Positions 1-9,877 of a stretch of DNA of 64,000 nt are shown here, one piece after another (the stretch's first letter is position 1; each line of letters starts with the position of its first letter). A program made the translations under genes and the position numbers. The notes under the pieces were generated by a model. It searched no databases. It saw nothing but the letters and a program-made list of their open reading frames with translations, and was not told the origin of the DNA. The stretch is taken from positions 62,001-126,000 of the forward strand of contig JAGEMR010000086.1 of NCBI GenBank assembly GCA_021030915.1, read 5' to 3'. Source of the stretch: Astrothelium macrocarpum. Lineage: Eukaryota; Ascomycota; Dothideomycetes; Trypetheliales; Trypetheliaceae.

Positions 1-822
1 GACGACCCATTGGACTTCGATCCGACATGGAACCTCGTGGGCGCTGCCGTCTGGAGCGTTGTCGAATGCAACCTAAGCATCGTTTGCGCTTGCCTTCCTA
101 GCATGCGCCCACTCCTCCGCCTTATCCTCCATGGCACCTTGCGCAATACAGAAGTCTACAACAATAGCTATGCCAGCGGTCGCTCTGCGCGGGCTGCTAG
201 CGGTGCTTTTCCACTCGGTCCAGGCTCCGGTAAGCACGCCAGTAGTATGTGGGACCGTGGTATTCAGCCAGGGACTTCTTCCAAGCGGAATAGCTTTTTC
301 TGTGTACCTAGCCGCGACGTCAAGACCGATGAGCGTGGCGTGCGTGTCGATGGAGATGGTTTCCGAATCAACACGCCAGAGGTTCCAGCCGGGCGGACAC
401 GCTCGAAGAGCTTGAAGACGTACATGGAAGAGGGCATGATGGAACTGGAGAATGCACCTACTCGGCCGCGGCCAATGCCACGTGCCATGACGAGTCCGAC
501 GCCGGGTGCGCAAGGACGACCTCCAGCAAAGAACTGGTTTGATGCGGGGAGTGAACGGGTAAGCGAAAGCAGTGACGAGATTCCATTAGCCATGAGCGCA
601 ACACGAGTTGAGTCGCCGACATCAAAGAGCTCACGAAGCTTCTCGAGACGATCGATCAGTCCGATACAGAAGTCAGGGAAACCGTTGCCGCTGTTTATAG
701 GGGATGAGAGGAGAGGGACGCCGTTAAGAGACAGTCGGAGAGCAATGACGCCGGCAGAGCCGTGGGGCCTGGAGATTGAAAAGACGACAGATCTAATTAT
801 CACGGAGGATAGGCGAAGGTGA
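1..822 (+). CDS. Fungal rhodopsin-domain (Pth11-like) integral membrane protein, 3' end
   Basis: The reading frame is open from base 1 to a TGA at 820-822, so the gene starts left of the window. The visible N-terminal stretch (DPTWNLVGAAVWSVVECN, then a hydrophobic CACLPSMRPLL) matches the end of the seven-helix domain of fungal rhodopsin-domain/Pth11-like proteins, where a W..VE.N motif leads into the last membrane helix and a '.CLP..RPL' segment. About 200 residues of polar Ser/Arg-rich cytoplasmic tail follow, ending in a short 'LEIEKTTDLIIT' segment typical of these proteins. Members are plasma-membrane proteins, some acting as surface sensors; the ligand cannot be inferred. Minus-strand frames over the same bases show no family resemblance. 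I am confident of the family and not of any specific role. Confidence 0.8.
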   Translation, partial: DDPLDFDPTWNLVGAAVWSVVECNLSIVCACLPSMRPLLRLILHGTLRNTEVYNNSYASGRSARAASGAFPLGPGSGKHASSMWDRGIQPGTSSKRNSFFCVPSRDVKTDERGVRVDGDGFRINTPEVPAGRTRSKSLKTYMEEGMMELENAPTRPRPMPRAMTSPTPGAQGRPPAKNWFDAGSERVSESSDEIPLAMSATRVESPTSKSSRSFSRRSISPIQKSGKPLPLFIGDERRGTPLRDSRRAMTPAEPWGLEIEKTTDLIITEDRRR

Positions 823-3295
823 CACTAGATCACTAGAAGATCTCGATCATCTCTACCATCTCGCATGACTGTGGCCCAGAACTATAATCGGGTTGCACAG
901 TACCCAAAAATAATTATTGTTATATGTAGCACGTTTATCCGTTTTACGGTCTATGTAACGATTTGTAAACTTAGATATGTATCACGAGTGTACGGCCTAG
1001 CAATATTGGAATAATCCATCATTTTACATCTGCATTTCACAGTACCACATTAACTGACAAAAAAAAAAGGAACATTGGCAGCTTGAGTAGTGATTTTGGC
1101 AATGGAGGAACTCCACGTTTAGTCCCGCTCGCACATGCACAACCTAATCGATCTTAAGCATGTTAAAAAAAAGCATATCTCGCTGTCTGTGCGTATTTCA
1201 ACGGTCGTTGAAATTGCGTGCCCTTCAAAACACCATCCTTTCATCTCTACGGTGATTCCGAGAATTCATGGCCTGGAGACGTGATACTTTCGGAGGCACC
1301 TACGCAGATTGTGCCCGATATACTTAACCCTTAGTCTTGAGGGGGATCATTTCCGAATCACTGCGGTAACTATCAGAGGTTAATGCGCTCACACCGACAT
1401 CTCTGTTCATGATATCCCATGACAATTCTCGAGTCGTGGCTCACTTTGTAAGCATATCCATAACAGCGACGTGGCTGGTCTTTACCAAAGCCGGTGGCGG
1501 GAACTCTGTTCCCCGTGGAGTGATCGGCCCCCAGCACAATGGTAGCTCGGTGCTGTCACCGCGTCGTGCATAGGAAGCGCAGAAATCACCACTTGTTTCA
1601 CGGCACGGTGCCGAAGCGCTTCTAGGGCAGGAAGAAATTCGATCCGAAAGGCGTTCTAGGGATCGCTGCCATCGCAGCTGAGCCTTCGATACACGAGAAA
1701 AGTCTCCACAATATTAGAAGCTTTGACGGAAAGTATCGCAATGGCGACGCGCCTCGATGCCCACCCTCCATCACCAAGCCTTTGGAGTCTCTTGCGACCA
1801 GTTCAGTCTCCGAGCCTTGGTCTCACATGTCGCAGCTCTGGTATCCTCTTTTTTCCTCGGAGCTTAACAGTGCTAGACTGCTAGGCTGCTTGGCGCACAG
1901 TGACGCACGACTAGCGGTCGGATTAAATGACTTGAAATTGGGGGGCCTGGTCGAGACTGCGCGTGGTAGGAAGGAATGAATAGATTAACTGAGTCGCGTC
2001 GTGCAGATGGGCTTGTGAAAAGTCTCCTGGGCCCGACGTTTCTGACACGCGGGAAGATGCAGAGACGGAACGGCAGTTCTTGCCGCATTGTGGATAGCGT
2101 TCTCACTGCTTACCAGGCACGCCAGAAGTACTAACTTCAATTGCTCTACTCCTTCTCCGCATCCCAGCAGAACCGAGGGCCCAAGTTTCTTCCAACGACA
2201 CCACATGCTCCAGCAAGACGAAAAGTATGGAGTAGTCCGTGAACGGCGGACCATAATGAGTAAAGCTTGAAGGCTTGATCGGTGAAGATGAGTTCAAATG
2301 AAGAATCTACCGAATGGCCGATTTCTCAACGTAGCAACCACCACTGCGTGCGACCAGTCACTCCCCGTCCTCACGCTACCTTGGCTTCAAGCTTGCCTCG
2401 TAATGCCTCGTGATCCCTCTCGATACCTCGTAAAGGGAACAAAAGCCCGATTCACCGTTGACTGAGCTCTGGGCTTGCAATCTCGCAGAGGCCAATTGAT
2501 GCAGTAGGCAGCCTCACAATGAAACGCTCCTTGCGAAAAGTTACAGCGTCTGGGCCACTGCGAATTTCCTATCCATACCTATTCTCATCTTCGCACCATG
2601 TTCACATTGTTCAGCTCTACTTCAAGCTTTGCATTTTCCCATTTATATTTGGAAATGGTCTCATGATGTTTTGCTTTGAAACATTGTTTTTGGTCCAAGA
2701 TACTCACCTATCTCACAATGTGATGGAGAACCGAGCACGTGTCTTCCCACGAGATCCGTTGTGAGGATTCACCAAATACGAGCCATCACATGCACAACTC
2801 AGTTACGTACGGACATCGAGACAGATATATAAGCTGTGGCATTCTTCGACTGCAACTTCATTTTCTATTCCTTCAATTCAGGTTGTCGTCTCTTGTATGC
2901 AATGATCATCTAAAAAATATTTTTCACACATTTTCAAATACCTTTGCTAACAATTGGCCTTGATGGTCGCCACCACTCAGTCGCCAACTCGATGCACGCC
3001 AATCAGTCACCAGTGCGCTTGATGCTGGGCGGGCAACTCCGTGTTACTTTTTAGTAGGCCCAGTCCGTCAGCCTATCGACAGCTTTTGTCTAAACCATAT
3101 ATCCATCGGCACAATAGATCGTCTTTATCTTTGGATCGAGGGCAGAGACTTGGCTTTTTGTGCACATCAGGAAGATCATCTGTCAATTAAGCAAACATCT
3201 ATCACTTCTAAGACGACGGAACCGAAGATCCTTCGATCTAGCAGCTCTTCCTAGCTCGACGAAGATATTTTCCTCCTTCCGCCCTGTGGTATCTC
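823..3295. other. Gene-poor intergenic stretch
   Basis: About 2.5 kb with only short open frames (under 95 codons) on either strand, none with recognisable domain content. There are A-runs near 1061 and 1166. I see no tRNA, rRNA or transposase signature. A heavily decayed element would not be visible by eye. Confidence 0.5.
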
Positions 3296-4175
3296 CTATG
3301 GAATATCCGCGAGGCCGGCCAAGATCATGTGTCGATCGCTCATTTGGGGGCTTGACATATCTGACTTCACTTGCTCGCCGACCTTTTTTAAGGCCACCTC
3401 CATCTCCACATGGCTTGTTCTGGTCCCATCTTCATCCATGATCTTACCGAGTTCACCCAATCCTTGGTGTTCCACGACGTGGTGAAGATACAGGAACCAT
3501 GTCGCCGAAACGACTTGTACATACTCCTCGGCACCGACATTTGAGAAGAAATGTTAGCGCCTAATTCACTTGATCGACATGCTATAGACGACAACTCACG
3601 CGTAATGCCATCTTTCTTGAGAACATCCCACACGTGTCGGGTGCGAAATGTTGGTATTTCATCAACAATGGTCGGCTGTTCAGGAAGACTCCTTTCGATG
3701 TTTTCCACAGACCAGCCTCTGAGCCAGTCAGGCTCCTGCTCGTGATTTTCTTTGATTCAACGATCCCATTATTAGGAAAATCATGACTGGACACGGGCTT
3801 CCCGAAACCTCGGTTCAGGAAGCCCGTGTCCAGTCATGATTTTCCTAATAATGGGATCGCTGAATCAATAAGCCTTGTCGAGCCTTGTGCGAGTTTACGT
3901 TCATAAACATACCTCTCACTCTCTACTTTCAGGAACACAGTCAAGCGAACCTTGTCACTGGAGAAGCATGATTAAACCCCGTTATGAGCTTCATATGCGA
4001 TCATACATCTCTCTGCTGGTGTACAATACTTACATGAAATCCTGAAATGTTGCCACGAGCGGTCCGATCGGTTTGAATCTGCAGAAAGTCAGGCACCGAC
4101 AGATCAGCGTCACGATTGCTCTGTTGGGTGCGGCTATCCTTTAGTGGTTTTTCCCTGGGGAGTTGAATAATGTTA
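3296..4175 (-). pseudogene. Remnant of an unrecognised multi-exon gene
   Basis: Several minus-strand segments read like real protein but do not join into one frame. From 5' to 3': a segment at about 4155-4035 ending ARGNISGFH at a GTAAGT donor; a segment at about 3960-3915 (DKVRLTVFLKVESE) ending at a GTATGT donor; a segment at about 3750-3600 (EPDWLRGW, then VDEIPTFRTRHVWDVLKKDG) ending at a GTGAGT donor with a GCTAAC branch-like site; and a last segment at about 3545-3296 (VQVVSATWFLYLHHVVEHQG to a TAG). Phases at the visible splice sites do not match, so indels or wrong junctions are likely. A 51-bp-arm inverted repeat lies between the second and third segments. I do not recognise the family. 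It could also be a live gene with unusual splicing. Confidence 0.4.
3752..3868. repeat. Near-perfect inverted repeat, 51-bp arms
   Basis: The left arm (3752-3802) and right arm (3818-3868) are reverse complements at 50 of 51 positions; the one mismatch pairs base 3760 with 3860. They are separated by a 15-nt loop that can itself pair partly. The transcript would form a long hairpin. It sits inside or beside an apparent intron of the minus-strand gene remnant. No target-site duplication was seen. Confidence 0.92.
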
Positions 4176-5495
4176 GCTTGGGCTAGAGTAGCCCAAGAAG
4201 GTTTCGTTGATTGTGTATGTTGTTGGAAACAAACAGGAACTCTTCGTGATCTTTGTTGCAGATTCGGCAGCGAGTAGGGGTTGAGCAAGTAACCCTGGAT
4301 CCACCAATACGGTGCCGCAACAAAACACACGGGAAGCAATAAAGCCTTTGGCGCAAGCACAAGCACAAATAACCGACCCTAACGCAGGAGCCTCTAAAGT
4401 AACTCAGATCTCCAGAAGTTTTGGCGCTCGTTAAGGTTTCGGTTCGAAGAATGGGAATTCAATCTGAATCGAAATCCTTAGCACATAGCCATATGGATTT
4501 AGTGTGAGAAAGATGCTCCAATGCTACCCAAAGTGATTGCCGTCACAGGATCTGTTTGTGCTACCTTTACAGCACCATTTGGTGTGTCAATGCTTTCCAG
4601 AGAGCACGAACCAAAGAGCTATTTGTTGTCAACTCTAAATACAATCGACCAGAAATTCCGAGGCTTCTTTAGTTTGAGCTTTCATTATTCGATTCCATTG
4701 AGGATGAACCAGTAAAGGAGAGTCGCAACCCAAAGATTTCGCCACTCGGAATCCCCGTACTTTCCAGAGACCCCAGGCCGCATACCTATTTCATCTTTCG
4801 ATAAATCTTTCCTCCTCCAACATCGGCGTGATAGTCATCGAGGGTACGTCAGTTCTTCGGAGCTTTGGACTGGCAGAGGTCTTAAAAATAGAATGAATTG
4901 AATAAGCATGAATATGAGTATTTTATGAATTAATTGTGAATGTATTCTGAATAATGCTCATAAGCGGCGTTCGCTTAATTAACCAGACAAGAAATAGTCT
5001 GAGATACCCAATCTTATCTCCACCACTAATCTCCCATTTGTTCTCTTTTTCGTACACGCTTACATCAACCCTTGCCGCGGTACGTATTGCTACTAGCCTC
5101 ATACAGGATTTCTGTATAATGATAAAATCAGCAACAGCAACAGCAGTAGCAACAGCAGCATCAGCAGTAACGTAGGTCACTTTCATTTCATGTCACTCGT
5201 CAGCCATCAAAGATCATCAAATTCTGTCTCAATTTGTCTCACTCTTATCAAATCTATTTTCCAAAATCTCACAAGACTCTTGCTTATACGAGAACTAGAT
5301 CGAATTAGCTTACAGAAATTGATAGGAAACTCTTTTTCTGCCTCCTCCTCCGCCGCCGCTGCTGCCGCCGCCATGTGAGTCACACATCAATTCATAAGTT
5401 AATACTAATTTTGTACGAGGTCAAACAATCAAATAGTTGCGCCCACCAGTGAATCTCCCCTTCCACCTCCGAACTCGTCTCTAGGAACCCGACTC
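4176..5495. other. Intergenic region with trinucleotide repeats
   Basis: No convincing gene. It contains an imperfect GCA/ACA run at about 5129-5171 and a CCT/GCC/GCT run at about 5341-5373, both probably in the 5' flank or leader of the gene starting at 5496. An ATG at 5372 is followed directly by TGA, which also forms a GTGAGT donor, so a spliced leader is possible. Joining that donor to the CTAG at 5481-5484 would not keep frame with the ATG at 5496. Confidence 0.4.
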
Positions 5496-6137
5496 ATGTA
5501 CGCATCACAGAGTCAATCAGGTCCACATGGTTGTCCCACCTTACCAGTATCTGGCCAGCAGCTGGCTATATTGTGCAAGAGTCCCCAGGCGCAGGCTCTT
5601 TTGGCTATGCCGGGGGGGTTGGTTGAGTACGTGCCTAACAGTCCTATTAATGCTGTAAATATTGATAAGACACGTAACTCGTATATCAACGCAACCTTGA
5701 TTCAGTCTCGAGGATCTCCGCGTTTGGCACCTTGTACGCAATGCCTTGGCCGTTGGACCCGAGGGAAAACAGCCTTCCCTGTATGTCATGCTGTGACAGG
5801 GCAGATGGGAGGTTGTTGTGGGAACTGTAAGTGGAACGACGGGGGTAAGAGGTGTTCGTACACAAACAATGCTCCTTCAGCGACCGGATCGTCTGCTATG
5901 AGAGGCGGACAAGCTAATGCTGGCTCAATACAAAATCCGGTTCTTGTCGATGATAATGATATTGAGGACGGAAGTGCTAGTCCTATCGTTATTGAGGACG
6001 ACAACGACGAACTGGAGGTCATACACCCTGATGAAGTGGAAGAGCCAGACGACTCCCACGAGCAAGGTAGTGGTGTTGCGCTTGGTCTGCTAGAGGTACC
6101 TGGGACAGATCCGGAGAGTGCCATCGAAATTGATTAG
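5496..6137 (+). CDS. Cys-rich protein resembling fungal DUF3716 family, acidic C-terminus
   Basis: A 213-residue single-exon protein with an ATG start and TAG stop. The centre holds a cysteine cluster (PCTQCLGRW, FPVCHAV, GGCCGNCKWNDGGKRCSY, about residues 77-122), spaced like the zinc-binding-type Cys motif of the fungal DUF3716 family: C-x2-C, then C, then C-x2-C before a final C. The last 70 residues are strongly acidic, with repeated IED/VIEDDND motifs that could act as interaction or SUMO-interaction-like segments. There is no signal peptide or membrane segment, so a nuclear or cytosolic location is likely. Function is unknown. The family assignment comes from the cysteine pattern only. 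Confidence 0.65.
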   Translation: MYASQSQSGPHGCPTLPVSGQQLAILCKSPQAQALLAMPGGLVEYVPNSPINAVNIDKTRNSYINATLIQSRGSPRLAPCTQCLGRWTRGKTAFPVCHAVTGQMGGCCGNCKWNDGGKRCSYTNNAPSATGSSAMRGGQANAGSIQNPVLVDDNDIEDGSASPIVIEDDNDELEVIHPDEVEEPDDSHEQGSGVALGLLEVPGTDPESAIEID

Positions 6138-6321
6138 GTTCGTAAGAACTTTCTTTTATCCCTTTTCTTTTGTCCCCGTACAGTTTTAGAAGCACCGCCT
6201 GTATGCCCAATCCCTCTCAAGCAAAAATCCTTTATCTCTCATCCGTTGTCACCTTTCCATACCACCATTCTGCCTTTTCTGACTGCGATGTGTACGGTGT
6301 CATAATAGCTTGCCCGTACTT

Positions 6322-7956
6322 TCATGTATCCATCCACGGGTTGCTCTTTTTGAAATTGTCCCGAAGCACGATTTCATTGCCCAGTATCGTATGCAGATCA
6401 ATGTGCGCGTCCGAAAGATTGCCGAACGTGTTAGTCGGGTCGGCTTTCCAGTCGATGCCGATGATTCGAGACGTCGGTCTTGTAGGACGCTCATCGTCCT
6501 GGTTATCCCTGTGCGACATAGGCCTTTTGTCAAGCTCGTCGAGTGTGCGAAGTGCCCGCCTGACGGAGCGATATGAAATCACAGACTTCTGAAACGCCCA
6601 GGACCACGACGGACACGGAAAGGTTTTCGACTTCTCACCGTGGCTAGGTCGACACCACGTTTGACCGAGTCTCAAAGAATCTGTCCATGAGCCAGCAAGG
6701 TAATCCGCTTTCCTGTTGCTGCAGGTAGCTTTGACCAGCGCGCTGATCGCAACCAACTTATCCTTCTCAAACGTCGCTTGACGCTGGGAGTACTGTTGAA
6801 CCGTGCCAATGTACCAGAAGGACACGGTTGTGTAGGACACGGTTGTGTTTTGGTCCGGGCCACACTTGAAGGCCAATATTGGGTATGGTCGAGTTGACTG
6901 GATTTGAGGAAAAGTTATCTTCGCTTAATCGGCAGTGTGCGCATTCCCAAAACATTTGCTTTGACGTAAAGTATAGAATGCGATGCGGAAGTGCAAATCC
7001 TTGATACGTCCATCACTGTAGAAAAGTACCGGGTATAGTGCCAATATTGAGTTTGAATAAGCCTTATGGACCAGATAGAACACTTATGAATCACCTTGAT
7101 ACATCCATGCCCGCTTCGACCATGGTCCATTGATAACGTCATGCTCGTACATATCTGGGATGCGTTCATCGAACGGGAGAAAGCACAGGCAACTTGCCCG
7201 ACCGTCTTGGAGGTTCCCTTTGATGGTGATGATAAAACGTTGAAGTTCTTCTAGCTCTGTAGAGCGTTGAGAGCCAAAGTTAAAGCAAACGTGTTCTGCC
7301 GATGCGCTTGCAGGGACTACAAACATAACGAGAGAGCCAAGGTAGAGACCGCCCATCTTGACTGCTTCTCGAGCCCAATCTAATGCACTGTCCTAGACGA
7401 TGCACGATACATCAATCCATATATACGGGATGCCAAGCCTCCAGGCAACCGAGATGCCATCGTGCACAGTCTGGGGCAATTCATCCATTTCGATGTTCTC
7501 ATGGTGTGAGCGGTCATTCGCTTTAGTCAATTGCCAATTACGGCTCTCTTCCATTTTCTGGCTTCCCCAGCAATAACTCAAGGCCGGGTAGCGGTAATAC
7601 TTGTTTTGCGTATCAATCAGATGCGCTGGGATGTCTCTCGAGCTAGTTTCACCCTTTTGGACAAGGCGAGCTGGGTATCCTGGAGGGAATGCTTGGCGTA
7701 GAGTTTCAGAAATCGTGCCATTTTCCCATCGAGTCCTAATGAAACTCGATGAATGGTGTGGCATAGGTATCGTTCTCGACGAAGAATCCCTAATGGATAA
7801 GCATTTGTTCAACCGTTCCTTTGCAATTTCGAGCGGCGTTGTTGATCTTGTGTTAGCATCAATATCTCGGACTCACCTTATTCCTCGCCGTCTTGTTTCG
7901 AGATGTATTTGTATTTGCTCATCCGCCATGCATTGTGCCGGTGAATAAGGGGACAT
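6322..7956 (-). pseudogene. HET-domain (heterokaryon incompatibility) gene, disrupted
   Basis: The minus-strand translation carries the HET domain order: YPALSYCWG, then LTKAN, then LPQTVHDGI, LGIPYIWIDVSCI, DWAREAVKMGGLY, RAWTYQ, FWECAHCRL, then the C-terminal DYLAGSW and PCPSWSWA motifs, ending with TGA at 6322-6324. HET proteins trigger death of incompatible fusion cells. Defects are visible. An in-frame TAG at 7393-7395 sits exactly where the family has Gln (CIVQD). A 95-nt interruption (7000-7094) may be an intron but is flanked by a 15-bp direct repeat. A frame change near 6880 has no plausible intron. A 15-bp tandem duplication lies at 6820-6848. Near the 5' end, 7847-7876 looks like a 30-nt GTGAGT...CTAAC...AAG intron, very short, or else holds another in-frame TGA. 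The start (ATG 7956 or 7929) is uncertain. Confidence 0.8.
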
Positions 7957-8117
7957 AGAGAGTTGTATTGTTTGACCGGATTGACATCGCCTCCAACCAT
8001 GAGCCAGCAAGTTTGTATGCGCAGGCCACCAACCAGAGGTTTACCTGACTTTGTAAGTCTGGCTTCGATTCTCTAGATTCCTCTTGCTCTCAGTTCAGAA
8101 ACCCTAATGGCTTTGTC

Positions 8118-8640
8118 TTAAGATACTCCTCTTCCATTTATGTCCATCGCCAAAAAATCGGTGAGGCTTTTCGCTTGGAAAAGTTGCTGACTACAGCAAT
8201 ATCTGTCCAACGCTTCACAAAACGTCTGCATTTCCTCTACTATCGCAGGTACCAAAGACATGAGATGAGCTGCACTGAAACCTGGATTGAAGATTCCTCT
8301 CCAGCTTTGCCAAGATTTACCTTCCATGGTGACGATATTCATAACACCCACGATGGGTTGGAAGAAACTCTTCATGGCGCGGTACTTGGGAAGGGAGTGT
8401 TCTGGGTCACTGGGTAGAGCGAGCTTGGCAATGCGACAATAAGCATCTGCAGACCGAAAGGCCTTGTATCAAGATAGAACACTGGGCCGAGCTCCGGCAT
8501 CATACGCCTGGTCGAATCGCCCATATAGTTTGGATGCGCATCGTTTGGTAAGAATTTATTATCATATCCGTCGCGGTGAAACCGCATCAGGAAATGGTGA
8601 TCGGCGCTTGCGAGATCGCGTCGCCTGTCAGCAATTGCCC
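8118..8640 (-). pseudogene. Cytochrome P450 relic, N-terminal part only
   Basis: Two adjoining minus-strand frames encode consecutive P450 N-terminal segments: HPNYMGD..RRMMPELGPVFYLDTRPFG..ML, then PKYRAMKSFFQPIVG..NIVTMEGKSWQSWR, then FNPGFSAAHLMSLVPAIV. These match fungal P450s up to the C-helix W..WR motif. The frames change at about 8396-8400, where restoring one G (CAGAACAC to CAGGAACAC) would reunite them. The sequence stops at a TAA near 8118 before the I-helix, and no ExxR or haem Cys motif follows. It is therefore a truncated, frameshifted relic and belongs to a different P450 group from the gene at 11702. Confidence 0.8.
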
Positions 8641-8923
8641 TTCAGAGCTTGCCCTCCACGTATATAAAGGTCAGCCTTCCCACCACCAATCACACTGATT
8701 TGGGGGCCAGGTTCGGAGTTTCGGGGCTTCACGATGGACGGCTGTTGTGATTTACCCGAAGCAGGATGGTGACAATGGACATTCGAAGGCGTTGGTAGAC
8801 TTAGTATCCAAAGTACTTAAAATTTCATAATTGAACAAATGCTGCAACGGCGACTTGACAACTCAACCTTTGCAACGAACCACATCAATCTTCCCATCCA
8901 CATAAGGACGCCACAAAAGAAGT

Positions 8924-9820
8924 TTAGGGGCTGCTATTTCTTTCCCGTTCCAGTATTTCTTTCTCGAACCTTCGCCTATTTGCCTCAATATCGGCCTCTG
9001 TCTCGCGAACTCCGGCAAATTCTATTAGTGGGGAAGACCTCTCACGTCGGCCAGGCTCATTCGGGTAAACAATCGACCTGGGGAGTCTGAACCAGAGACA
9101 GTCATTGCCTAAAAAGACTGTCTCGGCGGGAATGTCATTGGAAGACCTTTTTATGAGTCGGATTGGGACCGGCTCGAGAGAGGCGTGTGCTGGGAAATTG
9201 AAAGGTACAATGTCCCCATCAGCATTTTTGAGAAGCCAGTTAATGAAGGTGTCGTAAGGCGGATTTCTAATACGATCCTCGCTGAACAGCTCCCCGCTGG
9301 CAGCCTCTTCGCTCACCTCCAACCGGTAGTACTCGCCAGGGCGCTCTCGCTTCGGACAGACTTCCAAGTTGTACAGAGTCCACTCGCCTCGTAACCCACC
9401 AATAGGAGGTTTCTCTGCTTTTTGATCATCCACCAACGTCTTGAGTCGTGTGGCAACTGTTTCCACAGCTTTAATCTTGTCTTTGAGGTATTTGACGACT
9501 CGGTCTTTCTCCTCTTCCGTGTACCAGATGTCAGAATATGTGCTCGATTGATCATCATAATCGTAGAACGAAGCATCGCTCCGACCATCGCTCCAAGAAT
9601 CGCTGATTTCGGCGTCTTCATCGCTAAGGTCGTCGTTATCCTCTCCATCGGCCCTTGGATTACATTCGCTACAAAACATTCCTGGGTGCTCTTTCATACA
9701 GAAGTACCTCTCACGCCGTTCGTCCAAATCGTCTTTCGTAAATCCTTGTTCCATGAGCGCTCTAATTCGTTCGAGCTTGTAATCCCTTCGCCGTCTCCTG
9801 GCGTCTGCCCGTTTCTTCAT
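8924..9820 (-). CDS. Hypothetical fungal protein, basic N-terminus and acidic centre
   Basis: A 298-residue single-exon protein. It opens with a strongly basic stretch (KKRADARRRRRDYKLERIR), possibly a nuclear signal. A CMKEHPGMFCSECNP segment (about residues 41-55) could bind a metal. An acidic Asp/Ser-rich linker follows, then a probable coiled coil (about 100-130), then a mixed region containing FNFPAHASLEPVPIRLI and DCLWFRLPRS. I do not recognise the family, but composition and an uninterrupted frame of this length support a real gene. The ATG at 9820 is immediately preceded by an in-frame TAA that ends an 18-codon frame starting with its own ATG (9877), so the N-terminus may once have been longer. 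Confidence 0.65.
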   Translation of the reverse strand: MKKRADARRRRRDYKLERIRALMEQGFTKDDLDERRERYFCMKEHPGMFCSECNPRADGEDNDDLSDEDAEISDSWSDGRSDASFYDYDDQSSTYSDIWYTEEEKDRVVKYLKDKIKAVETVATRLKTLVDDQKAEKPPIGGLRGEWTLYNLEVCPKRERPGEYYRLEVSEEAASGELFSEDRIRNPPYDTFINWLLKNADGDIVPFNFPAHASLEPVPIRLIKRSSNDIPAETVFLGNDCLWFRLPRSIVYPNEPGRRERSSPLIEFAGVRETEADIEANRRRFEKEILERERNSSP

Positions 9821-9877
9821 TTATCTCTGCTCCTTTGAATTTTCCCCTGCCGAAGATCGCCTACGCTTTCGCGGCAT
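9821..9877 (-). other. In-frame 18-codon upstream ORF abutting the hypothetical gene's start
   Basis: On the minus strand an ATG at 9877 opens a short, very basic frame (starting PRKRRRSS) that ends in TAA directly before the ATG at 9820, in the same frame and with no gap. Either it is an upstream ORF allowing reinitiation, or a CAA codon mutated to TAA and shortened the protein. Confidence 0.55.

Noticed and set aside
73..803. Minus-strand open frames of 146 and 179 codons at the left edge
   Set aside because: The plus-strand frame shows the rhodopsin-domain end pattern; the minus frames lack recognisable motifs and overlap each other.
5190..5378. Short frame ending in poly-Ala before the 5496 gene, considered as its first exon
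   Set aside because: The GTGAGT donor following it does not restore frame with the ATG at 5496 using the visible acceptor.
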